A DNA stretch of 64,000 bases, from the NCBI RefSeq assembly GCF_900112865.1, contig NZ_FONH01000010.1, positions 62,001 through 126,000 on the forward strand, written 5' to 3'. The notes beneath the pieces are model-generated. The model was not told the DNA's origin, did no database searches, and saw only the letters and a list, made by a program, of their open reading frames with translations. The DNA is from Dyella marensis. Lineage in GTDB: Bacteria > Pseudomonadota > Gammaproteobacteria > Xanthomonadales > Rhodanobacteraceae. The position numbers were made by a program, and so were the translations under genes. Shown piece after piece: positions 43,925 through 53,649 of the stretch (its first letter is position 1; each line of letters starts with the position of its first letter).

Positions 43925-44903
43925 ATTCGCCTGGCCATGGATCGCCTTGCTGCTGCCGCTGCCCTGGCTGCTGCGGCGCTGGCTGCGTCCGGCCGCGCCG
44001 GGTCAGGCCTTGCATTTGCCGCATCCGCAGCTGCGCCTGGCCGCGGTGGCGGTGAACGCGCCCAAGGGCAGCCGGGTCTGGTGGCTGCTGCTGGCCTGGG
44101 CCTGCTTGCTCGTCGCCGCGGCGCGGCCGCAATGGATAGGCCCGCCGCAGGCGCAGCAGCGCAGCGGGCGGGCGATGATGCTGGCGGTCGACCTGTCCGG
44201 CAGCATGCGCCTGGAGGACATGCAGCTGGCCGGCCAGGCGGTCAGCCGCTTCGGTGCGGTGGAAGCGATTGCCAGCGACTTCATCTCACGCCGCAGCGGC
44301 GACGAAATGGGCCTGATCCTGTTCGGCACCCGTGCCTTCCTGGTCACGCCGCTCACCTACGACCTCGGCGCCGTCAGCGCACAGCTGCAAGGCTCCACCG
44401 TGGGACTGGCCGGCACCGAGACGGCGATCGGCGATGCGGTGGCGGTGGCGGTCAAGCGCTTGTCGGCGCTGCCGGAGCAGGCGCGCGTGCTGGTGCTGCT
44501 CACCGACGGTGTCAACAACGCCGGCAGCATCGCGCCGCTCGATGCCGCCCGCGCCGCCAAGGCCGCAGGCGTGCGCGTCTACACCATCGGCATCGGCGCC
44601 ACTGAAATGCGCGTGCCGGATTTCTTCGGCACGCGCACGGTGAATCCGTCGGCCGATCTCGACGAAAGCATGCTGCGCACGATGGCCACGCAGACCGGCG
44701 GCCGCTATTTCCGCGCCACCGATACCAGCGAACTGGCCGCCGCCTATCACGCGATCGACACGCTGGAACCGATGCCGCAACACGGCCCGGAACTGCGGCC
44801 GCGGCACGAACTGTTCCGCTGGCCGCTGCTCGCCGCGGTGGCCTGCTTCCTGTTCGCGCTGGCGCCGCTGGCGCGCCGGCAGCGTCGCGGGGTGAACGCG
44901 TGA
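43917..44903 (+). CDS. batA: BatA-type VWA membrane protein
   Basis: A 328-residue inner-membrane protein with N-terminal helices (about 5-20 and 55-69), a periplasmic or cytoplasmic VWA domain, and a C-terminal helix (about 303-318). The VWA metal-binding MIDAS motif DxSxS is intact (D92, S94, S96 in DLSGSM), and further MIDAS positions occur in GTETAIGDAV and LLTDGVNN. Bat proteins were named for Bacteroides aerotolerance; in other bacteria the cluster is tied to envelope or oxidative stress. It overlaps both neighbours and is a likely substrate of the MoxR ATPase. Confidence 0.9.
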   Translation: MPEFAWPWIALLLPLPWLLRRWLRPAAPGQALHLPHPQLRLAAVAVNAPKGSRVWWLLLAWACLLVAAARPQWIGPPQAQQRSGRAMMLAVDLSGSMRLEDMQLAGQAVSRFGAVEAIASDFISRRSGDEMGLILFGTRAFLVTPLTYDLGAVSAQLQGSTVGLAGTETAIGDAVAVAVKRLSALPEQARVLVLLTDGVNNAGSIAPLDAARAAKAAGVRVYTIGIGATEMRVPDFFGTRTVNPSADLDESMLRTMATQTGGRYFRATDTSELAAAYHAIDTLEPMPQHGPELRPRHELFRWPLLAAVACFLFALAPLARRQRRGVNA

Positions 44904-46792
44904 TGGCCTGGTGGCACGACTTCCATTTCCTGCGACCGTGGTGGCTGCTGGGCCTGCTGCTGGCGCCGCTGGCCTATGCGCTGGCCGCGCGCGGCGGGCA
45001 GGAGCGGCGCGAGCTGGCGCGGCTGGTCGATCCCGAACTGCTGCCGCATGTGCTGCACGGGCAGGGCGGCGACCGTCGCTGGCCGCCTGCGCTGCTGGCG
45101 TTGGGCGCGGCGCTGTGCGCGCTCGCGCTGGCCGGTCCCACCTGGGATCGCGTGGCTTCGCCGCTGTACGCCAGCCGCGCCGCCCAGGTCGTCGCGGTCT
45201 CGCTGTCGCGGCACATGCTGGCCAAGGATATGGCGCCAAGCCGCATCGATCGCGCGCGCTACAAGGCGCACGATCTGCTCGCGGCCAATCGCGGCGGCCT
45301 CAACGGACTGATCGCGTATGCCGGCGAGGCCTTCACCGTCGCACCGCTTACCTCCGATGCGAATGCGCTGGACGACCTGCTCGACGCACTCTCGCCCGAC
45401 ACCATGCCGACCGACGGCAACGACGCGGCTGCGGCGATCGAACGCGCCACCGCGCTGATCCGCGACGCCAAGGCCGGCGGTGGCCAGCTGGTGCTGATCG
45501 CCGACGGCGCCGACGCCGCGGCGCAGGCGGCGGCGCGCAAGGCGCGCGGCGAAGGCGTGCGCGTATCCGTACTGGGCATCGGCACGCCGCAGGGCAGCCC
45601 GGTGCCGGACGGCGACGGCGGGCTGCTGCGCGACGCGCATGGCGAAGTGGTGGTGGCGCGACGCGACGACGCCGCGCTGCGCGCGCTGGCCGACGCCGGC
45701 GGCGGCCGCTACGTGCCGATGCGCGACGACGGCCAGGACATCGCCGCGCTCAAGCCCGGCGAAGGCGCGACCCAAAGCTTCGTGCAGGCCGACGGTCAGC
45801 ACGGTGACGAATGGCAGGATCGCGGCCCCTGGCTGCTGCTGCCCCTGCTGGCGGTGTTCGCCCTGGCGTTCCGCCGCGGCTGGCTGCTGCTGTTGCCGCT
45901 GGTCGTGCTGCCGGCGCTGCCGTCGACGGCACACGCCGGTAGCTGGAGCGACCTGTGGCGCCGTCCCGACCAGCAGGCCGCCGCGGCCTTGCGCCAGGGC
46001 GATGCGAAGCGTGCGCAGGAGCTCGCGCGCGATCCGTCGCTGCGCGGTGCGGCGGCGTACCGCGCGGGGGATTTTCCGGAAGCCGCCACCGCGTGGCAGG
46101 GCGCGCAAGGCGCCGATGCGGCCTACAACCTCGGCAACGCGCTGGCCAGGCAGGAGCGCTACAAGGAAGCCATCGAGGCCTACGATCGCGCGCTGCGGGA
46201 AAACCCCGCGCACGAGGATGCCAAGGCCAACCGCCAGGCCGTCGAGGACTGGCTGCGCAAGCACCCGCCGCCGCAGGACCAGCACAAGAACCAGGACAAG
46301 CAGGACAAGCACGGCGACGGCAAGGGCGGCAGCGACAAGGACCAGCCCGGCAAGGGCGACGACCGTCCGGACGACAAGAAAGACGGCGAGCCCAAGCCCG
46401 GCCAGGATCAATCCAAGGAAGGCGGCGGCACCGACTCCAAGCGCGACTCGTCCGGCCAGGGCAAGCAGGACGGCCAGAGTGCGGAGAAGCAAGGGCAGGG
46501 CGAAGCCAAGCCGCCGTCCGCGCAGGAGCAAGCCGAACAGAAAGCGCGCGCCGAGCAGGCCAGGAAGGCGCTGAGCGCGCAGATGGACCAGGCCCTGCGC
46601 GATGGCAAGCAGGGCAAGGACGACGGTGCGCATGAACTGGGCGCGATCCCCGCGGACGATCCCCAAGCCAAGCTGCCCGCCGACGTGCGCCGCGCGCTGC
46701 AGCGCGTGCCCGACGACCCCGGCGCGCTGCTGCGCCGCAAGTTCGAACTGGAATACCGGCAGCGCCACGGCAGCGCCGGAGAGGATGACTGA
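44903..46792 (+). CDS. batB: BatB/BatC-type fusion: degenerate VWA domain plus TPR
   Basis: A 629-residue protein combining BatB and BatC. N-terminal helices (about 12-28 and 64-78) precede a VWA domain in which the MIDAS motif is lost: the expected DLSxSM reads SLSRHM (100-105), so Asp and the last Ser are replaced by Ser and His. Two more helices (about 310-345) lead to a tetratricopeptide region (about 375-430, with AAYNLGNALARQERYKEAIE). The last 200 residues are an extremely charged Lys/Asp/Gln/Gly-rich tail, probably disordered. It shares one base with batA and with batD. Confidence 0.88.
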   Translation: MAWWHDFHFLRPWWLLGLLLAPLAYALAARGGQERRELARLVDPELLPHVLHGQGGDRRWPPALLALGAALCALALAGPTWDRVASPLYASRAAQVVAVSLSRHMLAKDMAPSRIDRARYKAHDLLAANRGGLNGLIAYAGEAFTVAPLTSDANALDDLLDALSPDTMPTDGNDAAAAIERATALIRDAKAGGGQLVLIADGADAAAQAAARKARGEGVRVSVLGIGTPQGSPVPDGDGGLLRDAHGEVVVARRDDAALRALADAGGGRYVPMRDDGQDIAALKPGEGATQSFVQADGQHGDEWQDRGPWLLLPLLAVFALAFRRGWLLLLPLVVLPALPSTAHAGSWSDLWRRPDQQAAAALRQGDAKRAQELARDPSLRGAAAYRAGDFPEAATAWQGAQGADAAYNLGNALARQERYKEAIEAYDRALRENPAHEDAKANRQAVEDWLRKHPPPQDQHKNQDKQDKHGDGKGGSDKDQPGKGDDRPDDKKDGEPKPGQDQSKEGGGTDSKRDSSGQGKQDGQSAEKQGQGEAKPPSAQEQAEQKARAEQARKALSAQMDQALRDGKQGKDDGAHELGAIPADDPQAKLPADVRRALQRVPDDPGALLRRKFELEYRQRHGSAGEDD

Positions 46793-48474
46793 TGCTTTCG
46801 TCGCGCCTGCGCTGCTGCCTGTGCCTGTTGCTGTGTTGCCTGCCCTGGCTGGCCTCGGCCGCCGAGGTGCGCGCCGAGCTCGATCGCAACACCGTGTCGC
46901 TGGGCGAGACAGTTACGCTGAACCTGAAAGTCGAAGGCGGCTCCGTCGGCACGCCGGATCTGTCCGCGCTCGCCGCGGACTTCGACGTGCTGGGCACGTC
47001 CAGCAATTCCAGCCTGAGCATTGTCAACGGCAGGCGCACGTCCGAATTCACCTACGGCATCGCCTTGCGCCCGAAACATGTGGGGCTGCTGACGATTCCC
47101 GCGCTCGCCCTCGCCGGCGGCAGCACCGCGCCGGTGCAGCTGCAGGTGACGCCGCCCGACCAGCAGGCCGCGGCCACCGCCGGCAAGGAGCTGTTCGTCG
47201 AGGCGATGGCCGAGCCGCGCACGGCGTATGTGGGCCAGCAGATGTCCTTCGTGGTGCGGCTGTACTTCGCCGCCAGCCTCAGCAGCGGTTCGATGGACGA
47301 GCCGCAGGCCGAGGGCGCGGAACTGCACAAGCTCGGCGACGACTCCAATTACCAGGCCGAGCGCGCCGGCCGTCGCTACAACGTGATCGAGCGCCGCTAC
47401 GCGCTGATTCCGCAGCGCGCGGGGCATGTCGAGGTCGGTCCCGTCGCGTTCCAGGGCGAACTGATCGACATGGCCGATCCGAACAGCTTCTTCGGCAGCA
47501 CGCGCGCGGTGTCGGCCGCGTCGGCGCCGGTGTCGTTCGAGGTGCGCGCCGTGCCCGCCGCCGCCGGCAAGACCAGCTGGCTGCCCGCGCGCACGCTGTC
47601 GCTGAGCCTGGACGGCCAGCCCGAGCAGGGCCAGCTGCGCGCCGGCCAGCCGCTCAACCTCACCATGACCGAGCAGGCCACCGGCCTGCCGTACGAATCG
47701 CTGCCGGCGCCGAGCCTGCCGGCGATCGATGGCGCCACGGTGTATCCGGACAAGCCGGTCAACAGCACGCGCGTCGACGGCGGGTGGCTGGTCGGGCGCC
47801 GCCAGCAATCGTTCGCGCTGGTGCCGAATCGGCCGGGCGAGCTGGTGATTCCCGCCACCACGCTGACCTGGTGGAACACGCAGACCGACCAAGCCGAAGT
47901 CGCGCGCATTCCGGAGCGCCGCTACACCGTGCTGCCGGCCGCCGGTGCGCCTGCGGCAGCGGCTTCGGCGGCGAGTGTCGATGCTGCGCAGACGGCGCCA
48001 ACGCCGGCCGCGACCGCTGCCGGCGGCGCGCCGTGGCGCTGGCTCGCTCTGGGCAGCCTCGGCTTGTGGCTGGTCACCGTGCTGGCGTGGTGGTGGCTCC
48101 GCCGCGCGAGGCCGGCGTCGCGCCAGGCCGCCGCGGCCTCGGCTCCAGCCAGCCAGCGCGAACGCCGCGCCGCCTTCCTGGCCGCTGCGCGCGGCAGCGA
48201 TGCGGCGGCGCAGGCACATGCCTTGCTGGCGTGGGCGCAGCTCGAGCGTCCCGGCCTGGTCAATCTAGGTGCCTTGGCCGAAGCGCTGGCATCGGCACCG
48301 CAGCGCGAGGCGATCGATGCCTTGCAGCAGCAGCGCTACGCGGTCGATGGCGGCGCATCGTCCGGCGATCGCCTCGCCGCGGCGTTCCGCGACGGCTTCC
48401 AGTGGCGTACCGCGCCGACGGCCCCGGCCGACGGATCGGGCCTGCCGCCGCTGTATCCCTTCAAGCTGGACTGA
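46792..48474 (+). CDS. batD: BatD-type protein (BatD domain membrane protein)
   Basis: A 560-residue envelope protein with a signal peptide (about 1-23), a large beta-rich periplasmic part with repeated immunoglobulin-like units (for example VRAELDRNTVSLGETVTL and LFVEAMAEPRTAYVGQQMSF), a membrane helix (about 421-440, LALGSLGLWLVTVLAWWW) and a cytoplasmic helical tail. The order matches BatD. It ends the Bat operon; no strong terminator was seen in the 207 bases before the marR gene. Confidence 0.88.
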   Translation: MLSSRLRCCLCLLLCCLPWLASAAEVRAELDRNTVSLGETVTLNLKVEGGSVGTPDLSALAADFDVLGTSSNSSLSIVNGRRTSEFTYGIALRPKHVGLLTIPALALAGGSTAPVQLQVTPPDQQAAATAGKELFVEAMAEPRTAYVGQQMSFVVRLYFAASLSSGSMDEPQAEGAELHKLGDDSNYQAERAGRRYNVIERRYALIPQRAGHVEVGPVAFQGELIDMADPNSFFGSTRAVSAASAPVSFEVRAVPAAAGKTSWLPARTLSLSLDGQPEQGQLRAGQPLNLTMTEQATGLPYESLPAPSLPAIDGATVYPDKPVNSTRVDGGWLVGRRQQSFALVPNRPGELVIPATTLTWWNTQTDQAEVARIPERRYTVLPAAGAPAAAASAASVDAAQTAPTPAATAAGGAPWRWLALGSLGLWLVTVLAWWWLRRARPASRQAAAASAPASQRERRAAFLAAARGSDAAAQAHALLAWAQLERPGLVNLGALAEALASAPQREAIDALQQQRYAVDGGASSGDRLAAAFRDGFQWRTAPTAPADGSGLPPLYPFKLD

Positions 48475-48681
48475 GCGCTCGCTTCAAGGCGACCGGCGGC
48501 GCCCCTCTGCCCGCATTCATGACCCCGTCCGCATCGCGGCGCGATTTCGGCGATGATGATTTCGATGGCCATGGCGATAAAGGCTGTGTCGCCATCGGCG
48601 AGGTTGTCGTGGTTTCGCAGGTTTTTGCGCCGTATGCTTGCCGTCGGGGCGCCCCGGAGGGGCGGAGGGTTCTGGGGACAC

Positions 48682-49146
48682 ATGAAGACAGAAGACATCT
48701 CGTTCGGCTATCTGCTCAACGACGTCACCTTGCTATTCCGCAAGCACTTCGACCGTCGCGCGGTGAAGTTCGGCCTGACCCGCGCGCAGTGGCGCGCGAC
48801 CAAGGTGCTCTATCACCGTGAAGGACTGCGCCAGACCGAACTGGCCGAATTCCTCGAAATGGAACCGATCGCCGTGGGCCGCGTGATCGATCGCCTGCAG
48901 GCCGCGGGCTTCGTCGAGCGCCGCGCCGATCCGCGCGATCGCCGCGCCTGGCGCCTGTACGTGACCGAGCAGGCGCGCGGGGTGATCGCCGACATGGAGC
49001 AGATCGGCCGCGGCCTGCGCAAGGACGCCACCAAGGGCATCGAGCTGCACGAAATGCAGCAGGCGATGGACGTGCTCAACCGCATCAAGGACAACCTGCA
49101 GGCGCTGGATCAGCCCGACGATACGGAAAATCCTGCGGCCACTTAA
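48682..49146 (+). CDS. MarR family transcriptional regulator
   Basis: A 154-residue winged-helix regulator. The DNA-binding part includes LTRAQWRATKVLYHREGLRQTELAEFLEMEPIAVGRVIDRL (split across helix 3-4) and the wing ERRADPRDRRAWRL, a typical MarR wing with the conserved DxRxxR. The ATG at 48682 is chosen because a longer reading frame has a non-conserved, basic N-terminus. It lies 192 bases upstream of the RND pump genes on the same strand, so it is a likely local regulator of efflux. I did not find a clear repeated operator. Confidence 0.92.
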   Translation: MKTEDISFGYLLNDVTLLFRKHFDRRAVKFGLTRAQWRATKVLYHREGLRQTELAEFLEMEPIAVGRVIDRLQAAGFVERRADPRDRRAWRLYVTEQARGVIADMEQIGRGLRKDATKGIELHEMQQAMDVLNRIKDNLQALDQPDDTENPAAT

Positions 49147-49338
49147 GCTTACGCCACGCTTACGGGGGCGCCTGCCAGTGCCATTGGTCCCTGTGGTGAC
49201 TAGGAATTCTCCCGGCATAGTACGGGTCTTTTTGGCGTGCACGATGCCGCCGTTCCGACGTGCCGGCGATCGATCGCGGGCGGGGGCGGCGATTCCTCGG
49301 AGGGAACGCGCGCCGGCCGAACCAGCCTGAGAGTCCCC

Positions 49339-50469
49339 ATGCCCTGGAAGAAACTGCTCCTGATCGTGTTGGCGCTGGCGCTGCTGGGCGTCGCCATGAT
49401 CGTGTTCCGCGGCCGCCAGGAGGCCGCCCCCGCGCTCGGCAAGGGCGGCGGCGCGCAAAGCGGCGAAGTGCCGGTGCAGGTGGCCACGGCCACGCGCGGC
49501 GACGTCGACCTGAGCCTGAAGCTGGTAGGGCGCGCCGAAGCCTTTTCCACGGTGACCCTGCGCTCGCGCGTGTCCGGCCAGCTGCAGACGCTGGCGTTCA
49601 AGCCCGGCGCGCAGGTGAAGCAGGGCGAGCTGCTGATCCAGATCGATCCGAGCCTGCTCAAGGCGCAGCTCGACCAGGCGCGCGGCACCGTGGCGCGCGA
49701 CCAGGCGCAGCTGGTCAAGGCCCAGGCCGACCAGCAGCGCTACAGCGACATGCTGGCCAAGGGGTTCGTGTCCAAGGCCGACTACGACACCTACCAGGCC
49801 AATCTGGGCATCGCCAAGGCCACGCTGCAAAGTGACCGGGCCGCGCAGGAAACCGCGCAGACGCAGCTCGACTACGCGCGCATCGTGGCGCCGTTCGACG
49901 GCGTGATCGGCTCGCCGCTGGTGTGGCCCGGCGCGCAGGTCACCGCCGACAGCACCGACCTCGTCGTGCTCAACCAGATCGAGCCGATCCGCATCGCCTT
50001 CAGCATTCCCGAGGAAAGCCTCGCCGCCTTGCGCGCCGCGCAGGCGCGCGGCGAGGTGGCGGTGCAGGCGGCGATCCCCGGCGACAAGGGCCAGGCGCTC
50101 GCCGGCAAGCTCGAATTCATCGACAACGCGGTCGACGCCACCACCGGCACTATCGTGATCAAGGGCCGCTTCGACAACGCCGATCACCGCCTCACCGCCG
50201 GCCAGTTCGTGCAGGTGACGCTGCCGACCACGCGCATCGCCAACGCGGTGAGCGTGCCGGTGGAAGCCTTGCAGAGCTCGGCCAAGGGCAGCTTCGTGTT
50301 CGTGCTCGGCCGCGACGGCAAGGTGCAGCAGCGCTACATCACGCCGGGCCCGACCGCCGGCGCGCGGCTGGTGATCGAGAAGGGGCTGGAGCCGGGCGAG
50401 CAGGTGGTGACCGAAGGCCAGATGCTGCTGGTCGACGGTGCACACGCTCGCGTGAAGACGGGCGACTGA
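49339..50469 (+). CDS. RND efflux periplasmic adaptor (membrane fusion protein)
   Basis: A 376-residue HlyD/AcrA-type adaptor. One N-terminal membrane helix (about 5-22) anchors it; there is no lipobox. The lipoyl halves are split by a coiled-coil hairpin: VTLRSRVSGQLQTLAFKPGAQVKQGELL before and LDYARIVAPFDGVIG after it (coil about 105-170). The beta-barrel part carries NAVDATTGTIVIKGRF and the C-terminal membrane-proximal domain follows. It lies five bases upstream of the RND gene. No outer-membrane channel gene is present nearby, so it probably uses a shared TolC-type channel. Confidence 0.94.
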   Translation: MPWKKLLLIVLALALLGVAMIVFRGRQEAAPALGKGGGAQSGEVPVQVATATRGDVDLSLKLVGRAEAFSTVTLRSRVSGQLQTLAFKPGAQVKQGELLIQIDPSLLKAQLDQARGTVARDQAQLVKAQADQQRYSDMLAKGFVSKADYDTYQANLGIAKATLQSDRAAQETAQTQLDYARIVAPFDGVIGSPLVWPGAQVTADSTDLVVLNQIEPIRIAFSIPEESLAALRAAQARGEVAVQAAIPGDKGQALAGKLEFIDNAVDATTGTIVIKGRFDNADHRLTAGQFVQVTLPTTRIANAVSVPVEALQSSAKGSFVFVLGRDGKVQQRYITPGPTAGARLVIEKGLEPGEQVVTEGQMLLVDGAHARVKTGD

Positions 50470-50473
50470 CGCG

Positions 50474-53400
50474 ATGAACCTGCCCGAGCTGTGCATCCGC
50501 CGCCCGGTGATGACCACGTTGCTGATGGCGGCGCTGCTGGTGTTCGGCATCGCCGCGTATCCGCGGCTGCCGGTGAACGAGCTGCCCAACGTCGACTTCC
50601 CCACCATCAGCATCAGCGCCAGCCTGCCGGGCGCCTCGCCGGAAACCATGGCCTCGGCGGTGGCCACGCCGCTGGAAGCGCAGCTGTCGACCATCGCCGG
50701 CATCAGCTCGATGAGTTCGACCAGCGCGCTGGGCTCCACCAGCATCACGCTGACCTTCGAGCTGGACCGCAATATCGACGGCGCTGCGCAGGACGTGCAG
50801 TCCGCCATCTCCGCGGCACTTCGCCAGTTGCCGAAGGAGATGACCACGCCGCCCACCTTCCGCAAGGTGAACCCGGCCGACGCGCCGATCCTGTTCCTGA
50901 CCATGACCTCGTCCACGCTGCCGATGTCGCAGGTGGACGAGTACGCCGAGACCGAACTGGCGCAGCGCCTGTCGATGGTCGATGGCGTGGCGCAGGTGAA
51001 CGTGTACGGCTCGCAGAAATACGCGGTGCGCGTGAGCGTCGATCCGGCGCGGCTGGTCGGTACTGGCGTCGGCATCGACCAGGTGCAGGCGGCGATCGCC
51101 GCCGCCAACGTCAACCAGGCCACCGGCTCACTGTACGGCACGCGCCAGCAGTTGCCGATCCGCAGCGAAGGCCAGCTGATGCGCGCCGAAGCCTATAACG
51201 ACGTGGTGGTCGCCTACCGCAACGGCGCGCCGGTGCGCATCCGCGACCTGGGCCGCGCCTTCGACAGCGTGCAGAACGACTTGGCCGCCAGCTGGTACAA
51301 CGGCGAGCGCGCCATCGTGCTGGCGATCCAGCGCCAGCCCGGCGCCAACACGGTGGAGACGGTGGACCGCATCAAGGCGCTGCTGCCGGGCTTTACCGCC
51401 GGTCTGCCGCCGTCGGTCAAGCTCAATACGCTGTACGACCGCTCGGTGTCGATCCGCGCCTCGGTGGACGACGTGCAGTTCACCCTGCTGCTGGCCGGCG
51501 TGCTGGTGGTGCTGGTGATCTACCTGTTCCTGGGCAATCTCTCCGCCACGCTGATTCCGGCCATTGCGCTGCCGATCTCGGTGATCGGCACCTTCGGCGT
51601 GATGTACGGGCTGGGCTACAGCCTGGACAACCTCTCGCTGCTGGCGCTCACGCTCGCGGTCGGCTTCGTGGTCGACGACGCCATCGTGATGCTGGAAAAC
51701 ATCGTGCGCCACATGGAGGCCGGCCTGCCGCCGTACGAGGCGGCGCTGAAGGGCGCCGGCGAGATCGGCTTCACCATCTTCTCGATGACACTGTCGCTGA
51801 TCGCCGTGTTCATCCCGGTGATGTTCATGGGCGGCATCGTGGGACGCCTGTTCCACGAGTTCGCGGTGACCATCAGCGTGTCGATCCTGATCTCCGGCGT
51901 GGTGGCGATCACGCTGACGCCGATGCTGTGCAGCCGCTTCATCCGTGCGCACGACCATGAGCACAAGAACTGGCTGATCGCGCGCTTCGACCGCGCCTTC
52001 AACGCGGTGCAGAACGGCTACGCCGGCAGCCTGCGCTGGTGCATGGACCGTCCGCTGCTGGTGCTGGCCGGTTTCGTGCTGAGCCTGGCGGCGACGGCGC
52101 TGCTGTTCTACGTGACGCCGAAGGACTTCATCCCCGCCGGCGACACCGGCCAGCTGCGCGTCACCACCGAAGGTCCGCAGGACGTCTCCTTCGACAGCAT
52201 GGTGGCGCGCCAGCAGAAGCTGGCCGAGATCGTCGCCGACGATCCGAACATCGCCGGCTACATGTCCAGCGTCGGCGCGGGCGGACCGCGCAGCACGGTC
52301 AACAACGGCTCGCTGCTGTTGCTGCTCAAGCCGGCCGGCGACCGCAAGCTCGGCCCGGACGGCATCATCCAGGAGCTGCGCAAGAAGTTTGCGCAGGTGC
52401 CTGGCATCCGCACTTATCTGCAGAACCCGCCGTCGATCCAGGTCGGCGGCCGCCAGTCCAAGGCGCAGTACCAGTACACGCTGCAGTCGATCGACCTGCC
52501 GCTGCTGTACGACTGGAGCGGGCGCATCACCCAGGCGTTCCAGCAGCTGGACGGCTTCCAGGACGTCACCAACGACCTGGACCTCAACAGCCCGTCGATC
52601 ATGGTCGACGTCAACCGCGACAAGCTGGCCACGCTGGGCTTGACCATGGCGCAGGTGCAGTCCGCGCTGGGCTCGGCCTTCGGCCAGAACCAGATTTCCA
52701 CCATCTACGGCGCGGCCACGCAGTACTGGGTGATCCTGCAGGTATCGCGCACGCTGCAGAACGATCCGGACGTGCTGTCGCGCCTGTACGTCACCTCCGC
52801 CAGCGGCACGCTGGTGCCGCTCGATACGGTGGCGACATTCCGGCGCCAGCCGCAGGTGCTGACGGTGAACCACCAGGGCCAGTTGCCGGCGGTGACGGTG
52901 TCGTTCAATCTCGCGCCCGGGGTGAGCCTTAGCCAGGCCGTGCAGCGCATCGACGCGGCGATGGACAAGATCGGCCTGCCGGCCACCATCAGCGGCAGCG
53001 TACAGGGCACCGCGCAGGCCTTCCAGGATTCGATGCAGGGCATGGGCCTGCTGTTGCTGCTGGCGGTGTTCGTGATCTACCTGGTGCTGGGCATCCTGTA
53101 CGAGAGCTTCATCCATCCGCTGACCATTCTTTCCGGCCTGCCTGCCGCGGCGGTCGGCGCGCTGCTCACGCTGGTGATCTTCAACGCGTCGCTGGACCTG
53201 TTCGCCTTCGTCGGCATCGTGATGCTGATCGGCATCGTCAAGAAGAACGCGATCATGATGATCGACTTCGCGCTGGAGCGTCAGCGCGACGAGGGCATGG
53301 CGCCGGCGGTGGCGATCTACGAAGCCTGCAAGGTGCGTTTCCGCCCGATCATGATGACCACCATGGCAGCCTTCGCCGGCACCTTGCCGATCGCGCTGGG

Positions 53401-53560
53401 CATCGGCGCGGGCGCGGAAACGCGCCGGCCGCTGGGCCTGGCGGTGGTGGGCGGCCTGGCGGTGTCGCAGGTGCTGACCTTGTATCTGACGCCGGTGATC
53501 TATCTGTACCTGGACCGGGTGCAGACGCGGTTCTCAAAGAAGCAGCAAAGTCCGGCGTAG
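50474..53560 (+). CDS. RND efflux transporter, MdtB/MdtC-like HAE1 family
   Basis: Inner-membrane proton-driven multidrug exporter of 1028 residues with 12 membrane helices and two large periplasmic loops. The proton relay aspartates D401-D402 are present in GFVVDDAIVMLENI, and the opposite lysine lies in GIVKKNAIMMIDFALE. Family signatures include RPVMTTLLMAALLVFG at the N-terminus and GGIVGRLFHEFAVTIS. The start NLPELCIRRPVMT resembles MdtB/MdtC and MuxB/C more than AcrB. Only one transporter gene is present. The TAG stop lies at the edge of the repeat at 53557-53641. Confidence 0.95.
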   Translation: MNLPELCIRRPVMTTLLMAALLVFGIAAYPRLPVNELPNVDFPTISISASLPGASPETMASAVATPLEAQLSTIAGISSMSSTSALGSTSITLTFELDRNIDGAAQDVQSAISAALRQLPKEMTTPPTFRKVNPADAPILFLTMTSSTLPMSQVDEYAETELAQRLSMVDGVAQVNVYGSQKYAVRVSVDPARLVGTGVGIDQVQAAIAAANVNQATGSLYGTRQQLPIRSEGQLMRAEAYNDVVVAYRNGAPVRIRDLGRAFDSVQNDLAASWYNGERAIVLAIQRQPGANTVETVDRIKALLPGFTAGLPPSVKLNTLYDRSVSIRASVDDVQFTLLLAGVLVVLVIYLFLGNLSATLIPAIALPISVIGTFGVMYGLGYSLDNLSLLALTLAVGFVVDDAIVMLENIVRHMEAGLPPYEAALKGAGEIGFTIFSMTLSLIAVFIPVMFMGGIVGRLFHEFAVTISVSILISGVVAITLTPMLCSRFIRAHDHEHKNWLIARFDRAFNAVQNGYAGSLRWCMDRPLLVLAGFVLSLAATALLFYVTPKDFIPAGDTGQLRVTTEGPQDVSFDSMVARQQKLAEIVADDPNIAGYMSSVGAGGPRSTVNNGSLLLLLKPAGDRKLGPDGIIQELRKKFAQVPGIRTYLQNPPSIQVGGRQSKAQYQYTLQSIDLPLLYDWSGRITQAFQQLDGFQDVTNDLDLNSPSIMVDVNRDKLATLGLTMAQVQSALGSAFGQNQISTIYGAATQYWVILQVSRTLQNDPDVLSRLYVTSASGTLVPLDTVATFRRQPQVLTVNHQGQLPAVTVSFNLAPGVSLSQAVQRIDAAMDKIGLPATISGSVQGTAQAFQDSMQGMGLLLLLAVFVIYLVLGILYESFIHPLTILSGLPAAAVGALLTLVIFNASLDLFAFVGIVMLIGIVKKNAIMMIDFALERQRDEGMAPAVAIYEACKVRFRPIMMTTMAAFAGTLPIALGIGAGAETRRPLGLAVVGGLAVSQVLTLYLTPVIYLYLDRVQTRFSKKQQSPA

Positions 53561-53641
53561 GTTGGGGTGAGCCGCAGGCGAACCCCAACGGACATCGCCT
53601 CGTGCCGCCACGTTGGGGTTCGCTGCGCTCACCCCAACCTG
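53557..53641. repeat. Inverted repeat element, copy 2 (GTAGGTTGGGGTGAGC family)
   Basis: Second copy of the element at 3197-3284. Left arm GTAGGTTGGGGTGAGC then CGCAGGCGAACCCCAAC; right arm is the near complement, with GCTGCGCTC instead. The arms are not identical in the loop-proximal part (CCGCAGGCG against GCGCAGCG). The left edge supplies the TAG stop of the RND gene. Confidence 0.85.
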
Positions 53642-53649
53642 CGCCAGCT

